A stretch of DNA of 64,000 nt from Glycine soja (lineage: Eukaryota > Streptophyta > Magnoliopsida > Fabales > Fabaceae): NCBI RefSeq assembly GCF_004193775.1, contig NC_041021.1, positions 38,327,718 through 38,391,717 of the forward strand. The letters are read 5' to 3'. Positions 35,395 through 49,500 of the stretch are shown in pieces. Numbering within the stretch: the stretch's first letter is position 1; the number at the start of each line of letters is the position of its first letter. The notes under the pieces are model-generated. The model did not search any database, was not told the DNA's origin, and saw nothing but the letters and a program-made list of their open reading frames with translations. Position numbers and translations under genes: made by a program.

Positions 35395-37550
35395 TGATCA
35401 TTAAGAGACACCTCACTTGACTTGTGTTAGTTAATAATGTAAAAATTATATGTCGAATTTTACATATTTCTCGAAACATATTGGTCACGTAAGTTATGAA
35501 ATTATTTCCTTACATAAATATGGACAATTTCTTTATGTTTAAATTACGTAAAAGCAATTAATGAACCGACAAAACGTGTCATCATCCTGCCACACAAACC
35601 ACCTTCATTCTTCTATACATGCGTTATGCAACGAGGTGCCCTAAACGTAGATTCAAAAAGTAAAATTGGGAATTTCTCTTGCTTGTTTTAGAAGTCAGAG
35701 TTTATGATTTTGTAAGTGTAACATTCAGGATCTACCAAATCGATGTGGTGTTAGAATGCGCAGTCAGCCCTTCTAGTTACTCCTTACACCAAAACATAGG
35801 TGTAGCTCCCTCACCGGTCCGGCTATTAGACCGACAAATTATTAATAAATATCTATGTATTTGAATCTTAGTGATAATGTTATTATTTTTTTATCAAGAT
35901 GTAGGTATATATTTATCTACTAACAATGAATTATCAATAAGTGATAGATTATCTATAAATGATGAATTATCTATTAGTTATTATCTATAAATTATGCATT
36001 ATCTATTAGTTATTTATCTATAAATTATGAATTATCTACTAACTATTATTTATAAGTAATGAATTATCTACAAGAGTTGTTATGCCGCTCTAACAACTCT
36101 TACCATCAAAGACCCGAAGTTCCCATCCAACAATATAAATACAAGTTTTATCTCCTCTTTTTTTTATTCCATTATTAATTCACTCGTGTATTTACTTGAA
36201 CGTCAGAATCTTTTGTTTAAGAGATTTTTCATTATATTATCCTAACATAGGGTATCTATTGTTCAACATGTGAAATCATGGAATCCATCCAGACTACGTT
36301 TACCCTAACGTCAATCAACTCCAAATTTTAAGAATTACATTAGGTGAAAAGTTACCTTAGCAAACTAAAACTCATTTAAGTGTGAGAATATTTGTATGTG
36401 GTCATCACCCATATTAAGATGTAGTTCAACAAGTAAATTTAGAAATTACTCTTGTTTGTTTCTTGGTTGAATCTACTTGTAAATTGAGTCTTGTTTCAAT
36501 TTTGTCTAGAACTTAGTTTGAAATGGAAGAAAAATGAAGGTTATTTTTAAAAATTTAGTTTGCAAGATGAAGTTTATTCAAATCTAAATTTGCAAATTTT
36601 ATTCTAAACATACATTTACAAATCGTCCATTTCAGGAGCGATTGTTTCAAGGTGTATTATTACATTTTTAAGAATATTATGCCTAACAATATCTTTCTAA
36701 TGAACATGTTTGATTGATATTTCATAATTTTAGGAAAAACCCTATTTAATTCAAATTGGAAAAAAAGGTAGAAGAATGAAATGGAGACATGACTATTGTA
36801 AAAAAAACTTTCATTCCCATACCCACCTTTCACCATAGAAATTAGAAACAAGGTAAATATGAAAATTTTATACTGTTGTGAATTGACAGCGTCATATTCC
36901 AAAGTTCATTTTTCTCGATTTTTATATCTTGAAACAAACAATCTAGGTTTTTCACCATGACATTTCGCAACAACTATCGACTTGTTAGTAGAAATAGGCA
37001 TTTGGTAGGAACATTTGAATTTTATATTTTATTGGGATAACATGTTCTTTTTTGTCTATAAGACCAAGAGAAACCTCACTTGACTTAAGCCCGCTAACGA
37101 TTTGCACACCAAATATCAAATTTAATACATTTTTCATAACATATCATACATTATAAGTTACAAAATTTCTTTTTGACACAAGTATAGACAATTCCTCTAT
37201 CCTAAGGATGTGTAAAGGCAATTAATCGACCGACAAAACGTAACATTATCCTACCACGCAAACCATTTTCATTTTTCTATAAATACACAATGCAAACGTC
37301 TCCTCAATATGTGCTATTTCCTTTTCAGTATTAAAACTCTCCTAAAACTAAAATTTATTAAATTAAAGGTGACAATGTTTGTAGGTGGTCAACAATCTCG
37401 GGAGGCATGCATGTTTGGTTTTCAATTGCGAGGTCTTCAACGTATGCTTAAAAAGTAAAACTAAAATTCTCTTGTTTAATTTTCAATTGGATCCATTTGT
37501 AAAGTGGATTTTATTTCAATTATGTCTTGAAACTTAGTTTGAAATGAATG
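35395..37550. repeat. Diverged direct duplication, interrupted
   Basis: Segment 35395-35690 matches 37060-37330 and part of 37430-37490 in the same order: CACCTCACTTGACTT / AACCTCACTTGACTT, then GGCAATTAAT-like, ACCGACAAAACGT, CCACACAAACCA / CCACGCAAACCA, then AAAAAGTAAAA and TCTCTTG. Segment 36360-36530 matches 37440-37545 (GTAAATTGAGTCTTGTTTCA / GTAAAGTGGATTTTATTTCA, AACTTAGTTTGAAATG). In the second copy the parts are contiguous, so about 650 bp (35690-36340) looks inserted or expanded in the first. No coding potential. Confidence 0.6.
35928..36073. repeat. Degenerate AT-rich tandem repeat, unit about 30 bp
   Basis: Four to five copies of a unit like GAATTATCTATTAGTTATT plus ATCTATAAATTAT. 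Copy length varies between about 28 and 34 bases. It lies in the apparent insertion within the first duplicated segment. Confidence 0.8.
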
Positions 37551-37801
37551 ATAAATTTATTTATGATATAAAGTCTTAATATATAAGACAGAAAAATATT
37601 AAATAAATACATAATCAAAGTGTTTCTCCAAGGGCATTCGCAATCTCTAAAATCAACCATTCAAAATTCCAAGCTGGGAGCATTCTCTAAAGTTCATGAG
37701 CCGGATTGTCATTCTCGTGAGCAACGTTGCCCTCAAAAGTGGCTGATGCTGATATATGCAGCCGATTTATTAAACCATGCTCTCTAACTATCGCGCCTAT
37801 A

Positions 37802-38249
37802 AATTATTAAGGGATGTTTGGTTTGCCTGTTTTTTTGTTTTCAGTGAATTTTCAGTTTCACTAAAAATAAAAAATAATGATGAAAATGTGTTTGATTGGA
37901 TTTTTGAAAACATTTTTAGTAAAAATGAAAACAGAAAACAACCAGAAAATGAAAATAATAAAATTTCGTTTTCAGTATTTTCAGTTGAAAACAGTAATCT
38001 CATTTCGATTTCGAGTAAAATGAAAATGAGATGTCAATTAATGTAATTTTAAGTAAATTTAAAAATACAAAAAAGATAAAAAGTCAATATATCATAAATT
38101 TTTAATATTTTTAATTTTTAAAAATAGAAAATAAAAAGTCAAACTAAACATATTTTCAGAATTATAATCTTTTAAAAATGAAAACAGTTTTCAGAAAATG
38201 AAAACAGAAAATGATTAACCAGATTTTGTTCCTGTTATAATGAATTATT
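37802..38249. mobile_element. MITE-like element with TTTTC/GAAAA inverted ends
   Basis: The left part GGGATGTTTGGTTTGCCTG followed by TTTTCAGT-rich sequence is mirrored at the right by GAAAACAGAAAATG and AACCAGATTTTGTTCC. AATTATT flanks both sides (37802-37808; 38243-38249), possibly a target duplication but AT-rich enough to be chance. Confidence 0.4.
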
Positions 38250-40143
38250 GATATTCGCTATAGAGCTTTGCATAGTAGTCACTTTCGTGTGTGTGGTCAA
38301 GTGAATACGATTCTATTCCCTGATGTGGGCAAGAGTACACTTATTTGGGTAGTGAATGCATGCACACATGAAGAGATTACACGCGTTGCTCGCAGTAACG
38401 TATTGGCTTTACCTACTTCTCAATTTGGCTTCAAAACAAACGTACGTGTATGTGATAAATGAATACAGGAAATTTCCATTTTATTGTGTTTACCCAGTGT
38501 TTTCTTATTCCAATTCCTGAAACCTCGCGGGCCTGTAGAGGAAAGAATGTGTTTTAGTTTTAGTGGGACTTCATCTTTTTCTGTATAAAAACTAAAAAAG
38601 GGTCTTAGTCAAACCGACACCAATAAATTACTCTTTCGGCGAATAGAATCCAACACCAACCGTTTTTAGTTTACTGTTTGTTCAATCAAATTTAACTGAA
38701 GAATCTTTCGTGTGTGTGTGTGTTTATCCCTAGAATCAACAATTATCTATTCCAATTAGCATGGAAAGCTCCAACTTGATTAGCCGTCATGTTCTTATTT
38801 GTTAATTTTGACTATTTAATTAATAGAATGAAATTATTGTTTGTGTTATATAGGAAAAGTAAATAAACTTTAAAAAATATCTTTAAGTCGCTTTAAATTT
38901 CTTGAACGTGTGATATTGACCCATCATGAACACAAAATCGCACGAACTAATTCATTCTTCACCAGAACTTCTCAGCCATTTGCCATACGTGTTGGGCACT
39001 TCAACTTGACATTTTCCAGTTTCCACCATCACGTGTACGTATTTGAATAAATTGGTAATTAATTGGTAAATACAGGAGTATTATTTTTCGTAATAAATAG
39101 TACTGCTCTTCATTTATGAGATAGTGCTTTTGTTTGATTGATTTGCACTATAAGTGTGTTCACTGTCGACTGTATAAAATCATAAAAAATAAAATTTGTT
39201 TCAGCATAGCAACAACACCGAGTGAGATTCAATGAAGGTGCATATAATGTGACGTATTTCACATGCTCAATTAAAGTTGTTTTGAGAAAATACTTGTTTT
39301 TATTTTTTAAAAAAAAAATGCAAGAATAGTGCAAGAGTAGTATGATTCAAATATTTTTTATTAGAACACGCAAGAATAAAATTAACAAATATTCAAATAG
39401 TGCAATAGTTTTTTTTTTAACGAAACTTTAGACAAAATATCGTATCAAAATTATAGTGGAAGAGCTTCTATACTATACATAGATGGAAAAAAACTTTAAA
39501 TGACTCTATTCATTACAGTGGTGTACTACAAAATTATTAGAATTTTAAATTTGTATATTTTATAACTAAAAATATAAAATATAAAATTAAACATACAATG
39601 CACGAATAAAACAACTTGTGAAAGAAAAAATAATAATTTGACTTTAAAAAGGAAAGAATTTAATATAATTCATATATAGATCTCTCGATGAAACACGTCA
39701 GCTCAAGTAAGTAGATTAATTATTATCCTGACCTAACAATAAACACGCAAGATCAAGCACAACAACAAAAATAATACAAGTTGCACTAACTAGATCACAT
39801 TTGGAAAATATTCATAATAAACGCCTCACAATTAGATATATGGCGTATTATTCATGTACGGTGGTACCACCCATGCAACAAGGGGGCATTAAGAAACGAC
39901 AAAGTACAATGGATACAAAATGCACACTATTTCAATTCTATTAAACTCTTGACTCTTTCAAGAACTAACTGAAACATCAAAGATTTTACAGATCACTGCA
40001 CCTATAACGTAGCAAAGAGAGCATCACAAGCACTTCATCTAATTATTCTCTTCACGTTCGTGGACGAGATTCGCTCCCCCACATTGGTAGTAAACGAAAT
40101 ATGTACAAAAAATATTTTAACTAAGTTCTATTTTATAGCATAC

Positions 40144-40146
<3 letters not shown>

Positions 40147-40205
<59 letters not shown>
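40147..40205. repeat. (AT)n microsatellite
   Basis: An uninterrupted AT run of about 59 bp. Confidence 0.97.
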
Positions 40206-40208
<3 letters not shown>

Positions 40209-43200
40209 TAATGTAGGAGCCTTTTGCTAAACATAACTGCTATAATTAATTTTGTAAAAAAAACTACTATAATTAATTTTTAAAATTTTTTAATCGGTTA
40301 ACATCAATTCACTTGATATCTTGTATGGAATAAAGTAGAGTGGTAGCTTTATTTATACGAAAACTCAACTTGACATAAATTGCATCATTATATTTTTTTT
40401 TCTTTTTTTATTTTACTCTACTTATCGACGATGTCATATGATCGCTTTTGTAATAATATAAGTAGAGAAAAAGTTTAGTGACACCCCATTGTTCTTGACG
40501 TTTAGGAATAAGAAAAGATAAAATCCAAGAGAAACAAATATGATCGCTTTTGTAGTATGTGATATAATATGATAAAAAAATAAAATAAAAAGGGTTTCAA
40601 ATAAATATTTGTAACATGAAAATGAAAGTATTCATATATCATTATTTATAAGTAGTACTATTACACAAGCAAAAAAATAATAATATAACCATTAAAAAAT
40701 TCTTTACAAGAGTAAAGTGCATTAAAAATCTTTTTTTGGTACAGCGGATGAAAATAATATAGCGTGAATGACTGAATGAAAATAATTTTGGATGTCGAGA
40801 GAAAGGACATTTGGAGGAAGATAACTTTAAAAATATTGCAATTCTATATATTTTCATATATTTCTTCATCTCTCACGTTCGTTTTATCCAAACACTTTTT
40901 ATTTCTGATTTATTTTCACTTATTCTTTTATTTTTATCCACCTTAGTTTTGCTATCTTTACTTCTAACTGATTTTTAACAACATGGATTGCAGGTCAAAT
41001 ATTAGATCGTTTATTATATGATTCAACATCATCATGTTATTTATAGTTTCAATCCATAATTATGTGATGTGCAGACAATAAAAAAATCTACTCACTAACA
41101 ACCTAATAAAAATTAATAATGTTATTCTTAATTTAAGAAATTTTAAATTTTCTTTAATCAATTTAAAATATCATAGTATATGCAATTATTGTTGGAATTA
41201 TTAAATTTCTATTTTCATATTTATTTATAGATTACGATAATTTTTTGTAAGTTTTTAGTTTAGAATTAAAATAGTTTAGAATTCAAATATAATAAAATTT
41301 ATATATTTAAAAGAATTTTTGTTACAAATAATTATAATAATGATAACTTATAACATAATAATAATTGAATTTCTAATATTTAAAATAGAAAATATAATTT
41401 CCTTCTCTTCGCTTTTTACTTTTTATAAATATTTTTATTGATCAATAATAATAATCACATTAGTTTTGAATTTTTTTATATAAATTTTCAATTTACTTAA
41501 AAATTATTATTTTTTTCAATCAGGCGATCTTAATCACCTAATAATTTTTTCAAATATGGAGCTTTTTTTTTTAAAAAAAAAATCTCCCTTATTGTCTTGT
41601 AATCTTTAAATATATATTTCTTGTGTTTTGAGGTGGACCAATAATATTAACTCAACACTGAACTTGTACGTCACATAATTATTTTAAGACGAATTCATTG
41701 TCTTGTTACCAACTGTGTACCTGACAAATAAGTGTAAAGTGTAAACTCCTAGTGTGTCACATTCTATCCGTACAAGTATTCCAAATTAAAACGTATTTTT
41801 TTTTAAAAAATCTCAAATAGGTAGACCGTAGAACTACTGGTGAGTCGTCAGAACTTGGGACGATTGATAAACGTTGGAAAAACAGAGTACATAACGAGTA
41901 AAAGAAGAATTCTGTTTAATTAAAAAAAAACAGAAGAAGAAGAATTCTGTAAAAAAAGAAGAAGAAGCATAGCTTGTTAATTTCTTTAGCGAAAAAAAAG
42001 AACTTGCTAATTTGATAATATATTTGTTTCTGAAGATACCCAAAGTAAAAACCATATGAAAGAATTTTTTCTTAAAAAGTATGCAAATTAATGGCGATTT
42101 TTTTAAAGAAGTATGCCGATAACTTACTTCTACAGACTGGGAAAAAAATAAAGTATAACTGTCCTGGATCTTTCGTGCATTGTATACAATTTATGCTTAT
42201 ATTTATTCTTGATTTGAAATCACAAGAGAATGTATTTATTCCCTTGCAATAATATCAACAACAACAATAAAATTTTATCAATAAGATTCATTACATAAAT
42301 AACACGAAGTAATGTTCTCTTAATGCTATAAAAATATTTATTTATAATTACAGTAGTGAAACTTGACATTTTTCTTTAATTTATTTATCGTCATTTTCTA
42401 TATCAATATGAATAATGACATATTAAAATATTAAACACATATGAAAAACTTATTGGTTGAAAATATAGAATAATAATATAAGAAGTTCATCTAAAAGTTG
42501 GTATACAAGTATTCACTTAAGTTATTTAAATCTAGTTACATGCTGATTAAGTTTGTGTTTGGTAGAAATAAATGAAAAAAAAAGATGTAAGTATGAGAAA
42601 TGAAAAGAGATAAAAGAGAAATAAAATATTTAAATTAAAATAACTATGTGGGTAATAAAAGGAAAAAGTAAAATCAGATAATTATGAATTTCCAATTTTA
42701 CTCATAGTCCGATTATGCTTACCCACATGCTACTAGCAAATTCATTCCTAGGCAAGGACAACGACGCTATTTGATTATGCTCTAACCTTATTTGATTATT
42801 ATGGTAAATCAATTATAAACATGTTGCTGAAAGACAACCAGAAGACTGAAAGTGAAAGATATTTCTAAAATCTCATTTGATTTGTTGTACATTTTAGCTT
42901 GTTTGTTTCGGTGGGACTCATGTTTTCAACACTTTTTATTTCATTATAACTTTCATCAGGTGATTTTCCGTCGAACCAAACAAACTGTAACATATATTTT
43001 TTGTTCACAATAATACAAAAAATAATGGTATAAAAAGCTAAAGTATATAAATTAAAACAATAATTAAATGTTTGATAGTATTCGGTGCTTGTTAAAGCAT
43101 CTTTATTGAAAACATTGGAGTGAAAAAGAAAGATAGAGTTGAAGGGGGGGTTTGTGAGAGTGTGAAGAACTGTGAAGTTGTCGGCGATGGCTGGCTCTTG

Positions 43201-43325
43201 GGAATGATAATGACGTGTTAAAGACAAGTGTCAGCTTTCAAATGCGGCTTGCTGACGGAGCATGGGTCCCTCTTCTGATTCGCTCTAGAAAGTACCAACT
43301 TCAGTTTAAAAAAATATCCAATCCA

Positions 43326-43356
43326 ACCGAACCGGACCGAACCGGACCGAATCGGA
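43326..43356. repeat. 10-bp minisatellite
   Basis: CCGAACCGGA repeated three times, the last copy with one change (ATCGGA). Confidence 0.85.
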
Positions 43357-44779
43357 ACTACTCAAACTCAAACAAATTGTATTGTATGGTTTTCTGCCAC
43401 GTGGCTCCCACTTGGAATTTGACTCGTGGGCGTCTAGGTTCCTTTTGGATAAGATCGAATTGCCACCTCATTCACTTGGCCGTCTTTCTTCTCTTCTTTA
43501 GCATTGCCTTCTTCAATCTTCAAATTTCGTTGCGAATATAGAAGCCGCCCAGAAACTAATCATATATTATGCCCTTATCGTTAGTTTCTTTTGTTTTTTG
43601 GCGTGCACCTTATCGTTAGTGATAGTTTTGCACTTGCATTTGGAAAGAAAATCATTAATTAAGATATGCAATTGCCCGTGATTTAACTGTTGAAAATCTC
43701 ACTTGATAAATCTATTCCAAATAATGATGGGAAGAGGAATATTTTCCATAAAATAAAATCATTCACTTCTGTATTATATTTTCAGATACGATATGAAGTT
43801 TTTCTATGTTGAATATTAATTAATAGTATTCTTTAGCTCATATTGTTGAACTTTTAGGTGAATTCAGTGTTTAAAGATAAGTATAAGTATGGATAATAGT
43901 CAATATTGAAAAAAAATACATCTTTTTTTTTTCCATTCTTAATTGTCAAAAATTTTCCGTCACTAACTTGTAGAAATCATTTTTTAAACTTCTTGCATGT
44001 GTCAATGAATTTACTTAATCTCACGTGTTAGTATTCACTGGGTATTTCCTCTAAACATCTATATTTAACAATGTCTTTAATTGACTTATCTATTAACTTC
44101 AAAGCTATTTTTTATTGGCCGGACATGTTTGTTTCAATTTAAACTTCAAGAGATTTTTTTTTCATTCGAAAATCTCACCTAAAAAAGGGATTATTTATGT
44201 GAAATAACTCAAACTAAACATGTACGTATATGTTCATTCCAGCACATGTTATCTTCAAAAATAACGAAAAATATTTGGAATATATTATAAGTTATTTTGC
44301 TGAATGAATATATTATAAGTTTCTTCACCCATTGAGATTGGTAGTAGTGTAATATATAATTTTGAAAAAAAGAAAATGAGAACTGTCACTTTAATATATG
44401 TTTTAGGAATGATAATAATTAAAGATAATAATATTTTTAATATATATTTAAATTGAAAACAATACGTAATAGTTTATTTAAAATAAAAATTGAACTTAAA
44501 AGTTAAATGTGAAGTAACTTATGATAACTAGCTAGGAAGAAATGCCTATTAGTATATAGATGAACAAAACTTCACACTTATCATGATCATATGTGAGGCT
44601 TTTTTTAAAAAATAAATTATAATCTATACAAAAGTCTGTTCCTATTTTTTTTTTCTCTCAAACTACTACCAACCATGTTGGACAAGTCAATTGAGTCAAT
44701 CATTTAAGATCTTCACTAAAAGCTTGGCGCTCAAGTAGGTGTTTATGTTGCGAATTTGTGATTTCCGTGATCACAAATA

Positions 44780-46553
44780 AAGTTGGGCGGGAATTGGTGT
44801 TGAACATGATGAGTTGCATAGGTATGGCTTAATCCTAAATTGTACTCTGATGAATTTGCCATTCTCTTATTTAGGCATGCCAATTGGGGGTAATCTAAGG
44901 AGGGAGTGTTTTTGGGAGCCTATTCTAAATAAATCGAGAGGGAGGTTAGCTAAGTGGAAACATAAATCACTTTTCTTGGGTGCTCGGATCACACTTATCA
45001 ATTCGGTTTTGTCTTTCCTCTCTTTGTTCTTTTTGTCTTTTTTTAAAATTCCTTCTTGTGTTGAAAAAAAAAATCATTAGTATTCAAAGGAATTTCTTAT
45101 GGAGAGGAGGTGTGGAGGGTGGGAGAAAGATTGCTTGGGTGAAGTGGTAAGAGGTGTGTTTACCGAAGGCACACAAGATGGATTGGGTATTAAAAATGTT
45201 AAAGTATTCAATATGGTTTTGCTAGGCAAGTGGAGGTGGAGATTAACTTATCAAAATGTTTTATGGCAAAGAGTGTTAAAATCGAAGTATGGGCTAGACA
45301 ACCAAATCCTTGTCAAGAGGAGGTCCTTGAGTGATTCCACTTGGTGAAAAGATTTAGCTGATGTGTGTGGGATTGGTGTAGGGAATCAATGGTTTGATAA
45401 GAATGTTGTATGGAAGGTGGGTGATGAAAAAAATTGAAGTTTTGGTACATGATTGCTACGGGAGGTTCTTCCTTCCAAGTAAAGTATAGTAGATTATATT
45501 TTAACTCAGTACAAAAACATGCTTCTACAGGGGATATGGGGTGTTGGGAGAATGATATTTGGGTTAGGGAGTTGAGGTGGAGGAGGGGGTGGTTTGATTG
45601 GGAAATACCTCCACTCAATAGTTGTTTGCCCGAATTGGAGGGGATTGTTCTTAACAGGCAAGTGGAGGATACTTTGTCATGGAAAAATGCATCTACAGGG
45701 TTATATGGTGTACAGGAGGTATACAAGGTGCTTCTCCCTATGCCTGGCCATGTAGATTCTTTTTTCTTCGATCAATTGTGAAATTTTCCAATTCCATCTA
45801 CAGTGGCCGCTTTCATTTGGAGATTGTCTAAAGATAGATTGCCAACGAAATTGAATTTGAGAGATAGGAACATTCTGTTGAGGAGCTCAGATCACATGTG
45901 TCATTTTTGCCAAGAAGATGAAGACATAAAGCCACTTATTGTTTAAATGCCACTTTTCCTACAAAGTTTGGGGCCATTTCTACAATTTGGTGGGGGTGTC
46001 TTCGGCGCAACACTTGGATTGTAGGGATCATTTCTTTCAGCATCAATGCTTTTGGCTTGGGAGGGACAAAACAAGGCTCTGGAGGGTGGTGTGGAGTGTT
46101 GTTCTATGGGTGCTGTGGTGCCATAGGAACAACATATTATTCAAACAAGAAATGTTGGATTTTGATAAGGTGACCAAGTTGATCAAATTCAAGGCTTGGA
46201 GTTGGCTCAATGCAAAGGTTAACAACTTTAAATCATCATTTTTCGATTGGTATGTTTAGGAGGTTGGGCCACTTTTGAGGGCGACGGAATGGTAAAATGC
46301 GAGGGATTGGTTTGGTACAGGTTCAAGCTGTGTAGTTATTTACAAAGCATTTTCTGTTAACGTGGTATTCTGCATATACACATGCATTAGCAGCTGTTGC
46401 ATTGGGGGTTATTACTAAGGTAGATATGCTCTGTCATTAATAGGTTGGGTGCATTGAACCTGTTGGATGATGTGGAAACATTTTTTTTATCCTTTGCTAC
46501 CTCTGGTACCCCCCTTAATGAAACATTTTTTATTGGCTGACAAAAAAAAAAAA
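44780..46553 (+). pseudogene. 5'-truncated LINE (L1 type), 3' end of ORF2
   Basis: The remnant starts within reverse transcriptase: SYLGMPIGGNLRR (about 44868) and KWKHKSLFLGARITLINSVL (about 44956-45015) are the C-terminal RT blocks of plant L1 elements. Further on comes the zinc-binding reverse transcriptase region (FIWRLSKDRLPTKLNLRDRN near 45814-45870, then CHFCQEDED near 45899). Many stops and frame changes occur. The element ends with a TTTTTTATTGGCTGAC-type 3' terminus and an A tract at 46542-46553. Severe 5' truncation is usual for LINEs. I did not find convincing flanking duplications. Confidence 0.88.
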
Positions 46554-49500
46554 CAAATATAATTTGATAAACACCAAAAAATAGGGTACAGTTGATTGCT
46601 ATGACAAGTAAAATAATCACTGACTGTAGTCCAGAGCAATAATTAAACTTTTACTACATGCTAAGAATGGTTGATTTGGGTAAGAAAAGTGGTCATACTT
46701 TTTATTTATAGTTTGCATAAAACGATACTAAAATTTATTAAATTTTGAACTTTGTGAAAGAAAAAAAAATATTATTAGGAAAAGTTATTCGGTTGAAGAT
46801 TTAGTAAGCTAAATTTTTAAATAAATATTAGTTTTGAACAAAAATAATAAATACTTTATAACATGATAATAAAAAAATTACTCATTTAAATTTCAGAATA
46901 CATTTAATTCTTAGTTAAATTATGAACTTATCTGTTGTACTCATTTATCTAGCCTCCATCACAAAAAAAGGAAAAAAAAAAGTTTAAAGCCACCTTTTTC
47001 TCCAACATTTGAACTTGGAGATTTAATTTGGGTTAAAAATTAAATTAACTTCAAAATCTAATTTATGAGGTGACTAATAAAAATTGCGTCTCACTTAAAT
47101 ACTACTGTTATTTGAATCAACATAAGGGAATGTTTGATTACTGCGACTGGCGAGATAATGCAATCACTTTCAAAAAATTAGCCACGATAGATGAGAAAAG
47201 GGAACTGGGTTTGAGTAGAAGAGTAGTGCTGTCAATCATTAATAATTTATTGAGTTGAATTAGAAACTTAGCTTGACCGTAGTAGCCGTTATTTTGGAAA
47301 CAGAAATCTGACTAAGCAATCATCCATAAAAATGTTTTGAACAGTCGTTCTTCTCTCCAGCTTTTTCAATGGAACAAAATCATGAGAAAATTGTTTGTAA
47401 TTGTTCAATTGCTGAAAATTAAAACGTAGCAAGTAGATAGGGAATCTAGTTAAGAATTGTTTAAAGGCTCTCACCGTAAAAGCCAATTGATAAATTTTAT
47501 TCTGCACAATCGTATCAGTTCAAAATTAGACGCGCACAATAAGTTAAAACATGTCCCCGAACTTGTACACTACTGATTATACGGTGAAACTTTTGGGACG
47601 AGAGATTTCCGGAGGAAAGAACAGAAAAGAAAAAAGAAAAAATTAATACAATTTCTTGAGTTAGTAGGGATTTAATCGGTCATTTCTTTACTTTATTTTC
47701 TATTGTTGCTTCACATTAAAAATAACTAAAATAAATAACATTTTACAAAACTGGAACTAACGAAAAATCCTTAAAATTTCTTATATTTAAATACTAAATA
47801 GATAGAATATCCGAGGCTAACTTGAAAATTTATTTAATTTTTTTAATAAGGGTCTCATAAAAAAAAAACTCTGTTGCTCCCATTAAAGAAAACAGGAAAG
47901 ACAACCTACGTAGGCCAACAAGAACAGAAAACCAGCTCAGCTCAGCCTCAAGCTGAACAACGTTTTCTGTTTCCTTATCCCAAGTATTATATTATTCTTT
48001 ATGCTCTTGATATGTGTTCATTACTCATTGTCATTGTTTATTTCTTGCTTAATTCGTTGATGCGTTGCGAAGTAGTTATGCCTTTTAATCACCGCGCCAT
48101 ATAATTTTGAACCTAACATTGTATTATAGAGGAATAGCGCTATACAGTTTAGAAATGACAAGAGTGAGCCCTTCTTTCCATTGTGTATTCCCACATGAAA
48201 GAAGGAATTCTATGTTCAAGGCGCTTACAGTTTAGAAATCTATGTTATGTACCATGTTATAAAATGGCGTTTGCAGAACCATTTGGTGGGTGAAAAATAC
48301 AAAAATAATTTGAGTAATCGATTTTTCAGGCATTACAATTGAACTGATCAAATTCAACGGCGATTTGCAAAAGATATCTATAAGGAGTAGATGAATTGTT
48401 TGTTAAATGGAAGTTTTCACAAGGGTAAGCGGGGGTACGAAAAATTTACTACTCAACCCATTTCATATTTATATGTTAACATAATCTTATAAGTGTGAGA
48501 AACATGTTTACATACTAATATGTAACTACAAAAAGACAATGAGAATAAACAATAAAAATACTATTCTCGTTAATATAACTTCGGAAATAAATAGTTTTTT
48601 CTAAATATGGGTATAAAAAATAATAATCTATCCAAATTGTATCCATTATCGATATTTATTAAATTGATACGAAGCCATGCATACTTTAGCATTGAATTTT
48701 TCTCTTATGAAGGATTGAGACAAAAATTACATAAATTTTTATTGAAATTTAAAAGAACCGGACACTTAATTAAATGCGTCATTGATAGTCGATACTCTCT
48801 ACTTAAACAATTTTTACTTAACTAATTTCACTTTATTTAATGAAATCATTTCTAAAATATCTTTTATTTAATTAATTGAAATTATGTTTGTAATAATTAT
48901 TTTTTATTCTTAATATCAAATTTTAATAAAAGACAGTTTAAGAAAAAACAATATTTTTAAATGAAATTAATAAAGTTAAATGTACAAACTAATATTTTTA
49001 AGGATTATGAATTAATTTATTTTCTTTGACTTATATATTCAAGAGTGAAGGGAAGAGACTATATGTTTTTCTCATAATACTATTTATTTTATTTTCATTA
49101 ATTTCACACACTATTTTTTAAGTCAATGTGTCTCTAGAATATATAAATATAGATACAATTTTTTTTATTTGATTTAAATATATTATAATCTTAATTCATT
49201 AAAATTAAAAATAGATATATCTTTATTTATACTATTTTAAAGGCAGAATCATGCACTTTCCATGACCATTAACCAATGTATATATTTCGGCCTAATGCAA
49301 TTCATTGAACACAGATGGGAAAATTGTGCTGTATAGTCAAAGAATGCACTCACAACAGCGGGCCCATCTTCCATTTTTTTCATATTCAGTGCATACAAAT
49401 TTAGCAAAGGGACCTGCTAACCGCTAAGCACAAAATTATCGGCATTCTTTCTGGTATGCCTAAAAATAGACCAAATATATATATCTTGCCATGCTTGGTG

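Larger units (their letters stand above)
38250..44779. other. Long gene-poor spacer
   Basis: No gene is supported over 6.5 kb. It holds a long (AT)n tract (40147-40205, about 59 bp) and a short minisatellite at 43326-43356 (three copies of a 10-bp ACCGGACCGA-type unit). A palindromic CCACGTGG G-box lies at 43398-43405 without an adjacent gene. Poly(A)/(T) runs occur near 41563-41581. MITE-like half arms occur near 42560-42620. Confidence 0.5.

Noticed and set aside
43215..43541. 108-codon frame with TEPDRTGPNR segment
   Set aside because: The distinctive segment is just the 10-bp minisatellite; the rest has no recognisable domain.
44740..46570. Target duplication for the large LINE remnant (ACAAATAAAG versus ACAAATATAA)
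   Set aside because: The match is imperfect and AT-rich; not distinguishable from chance.
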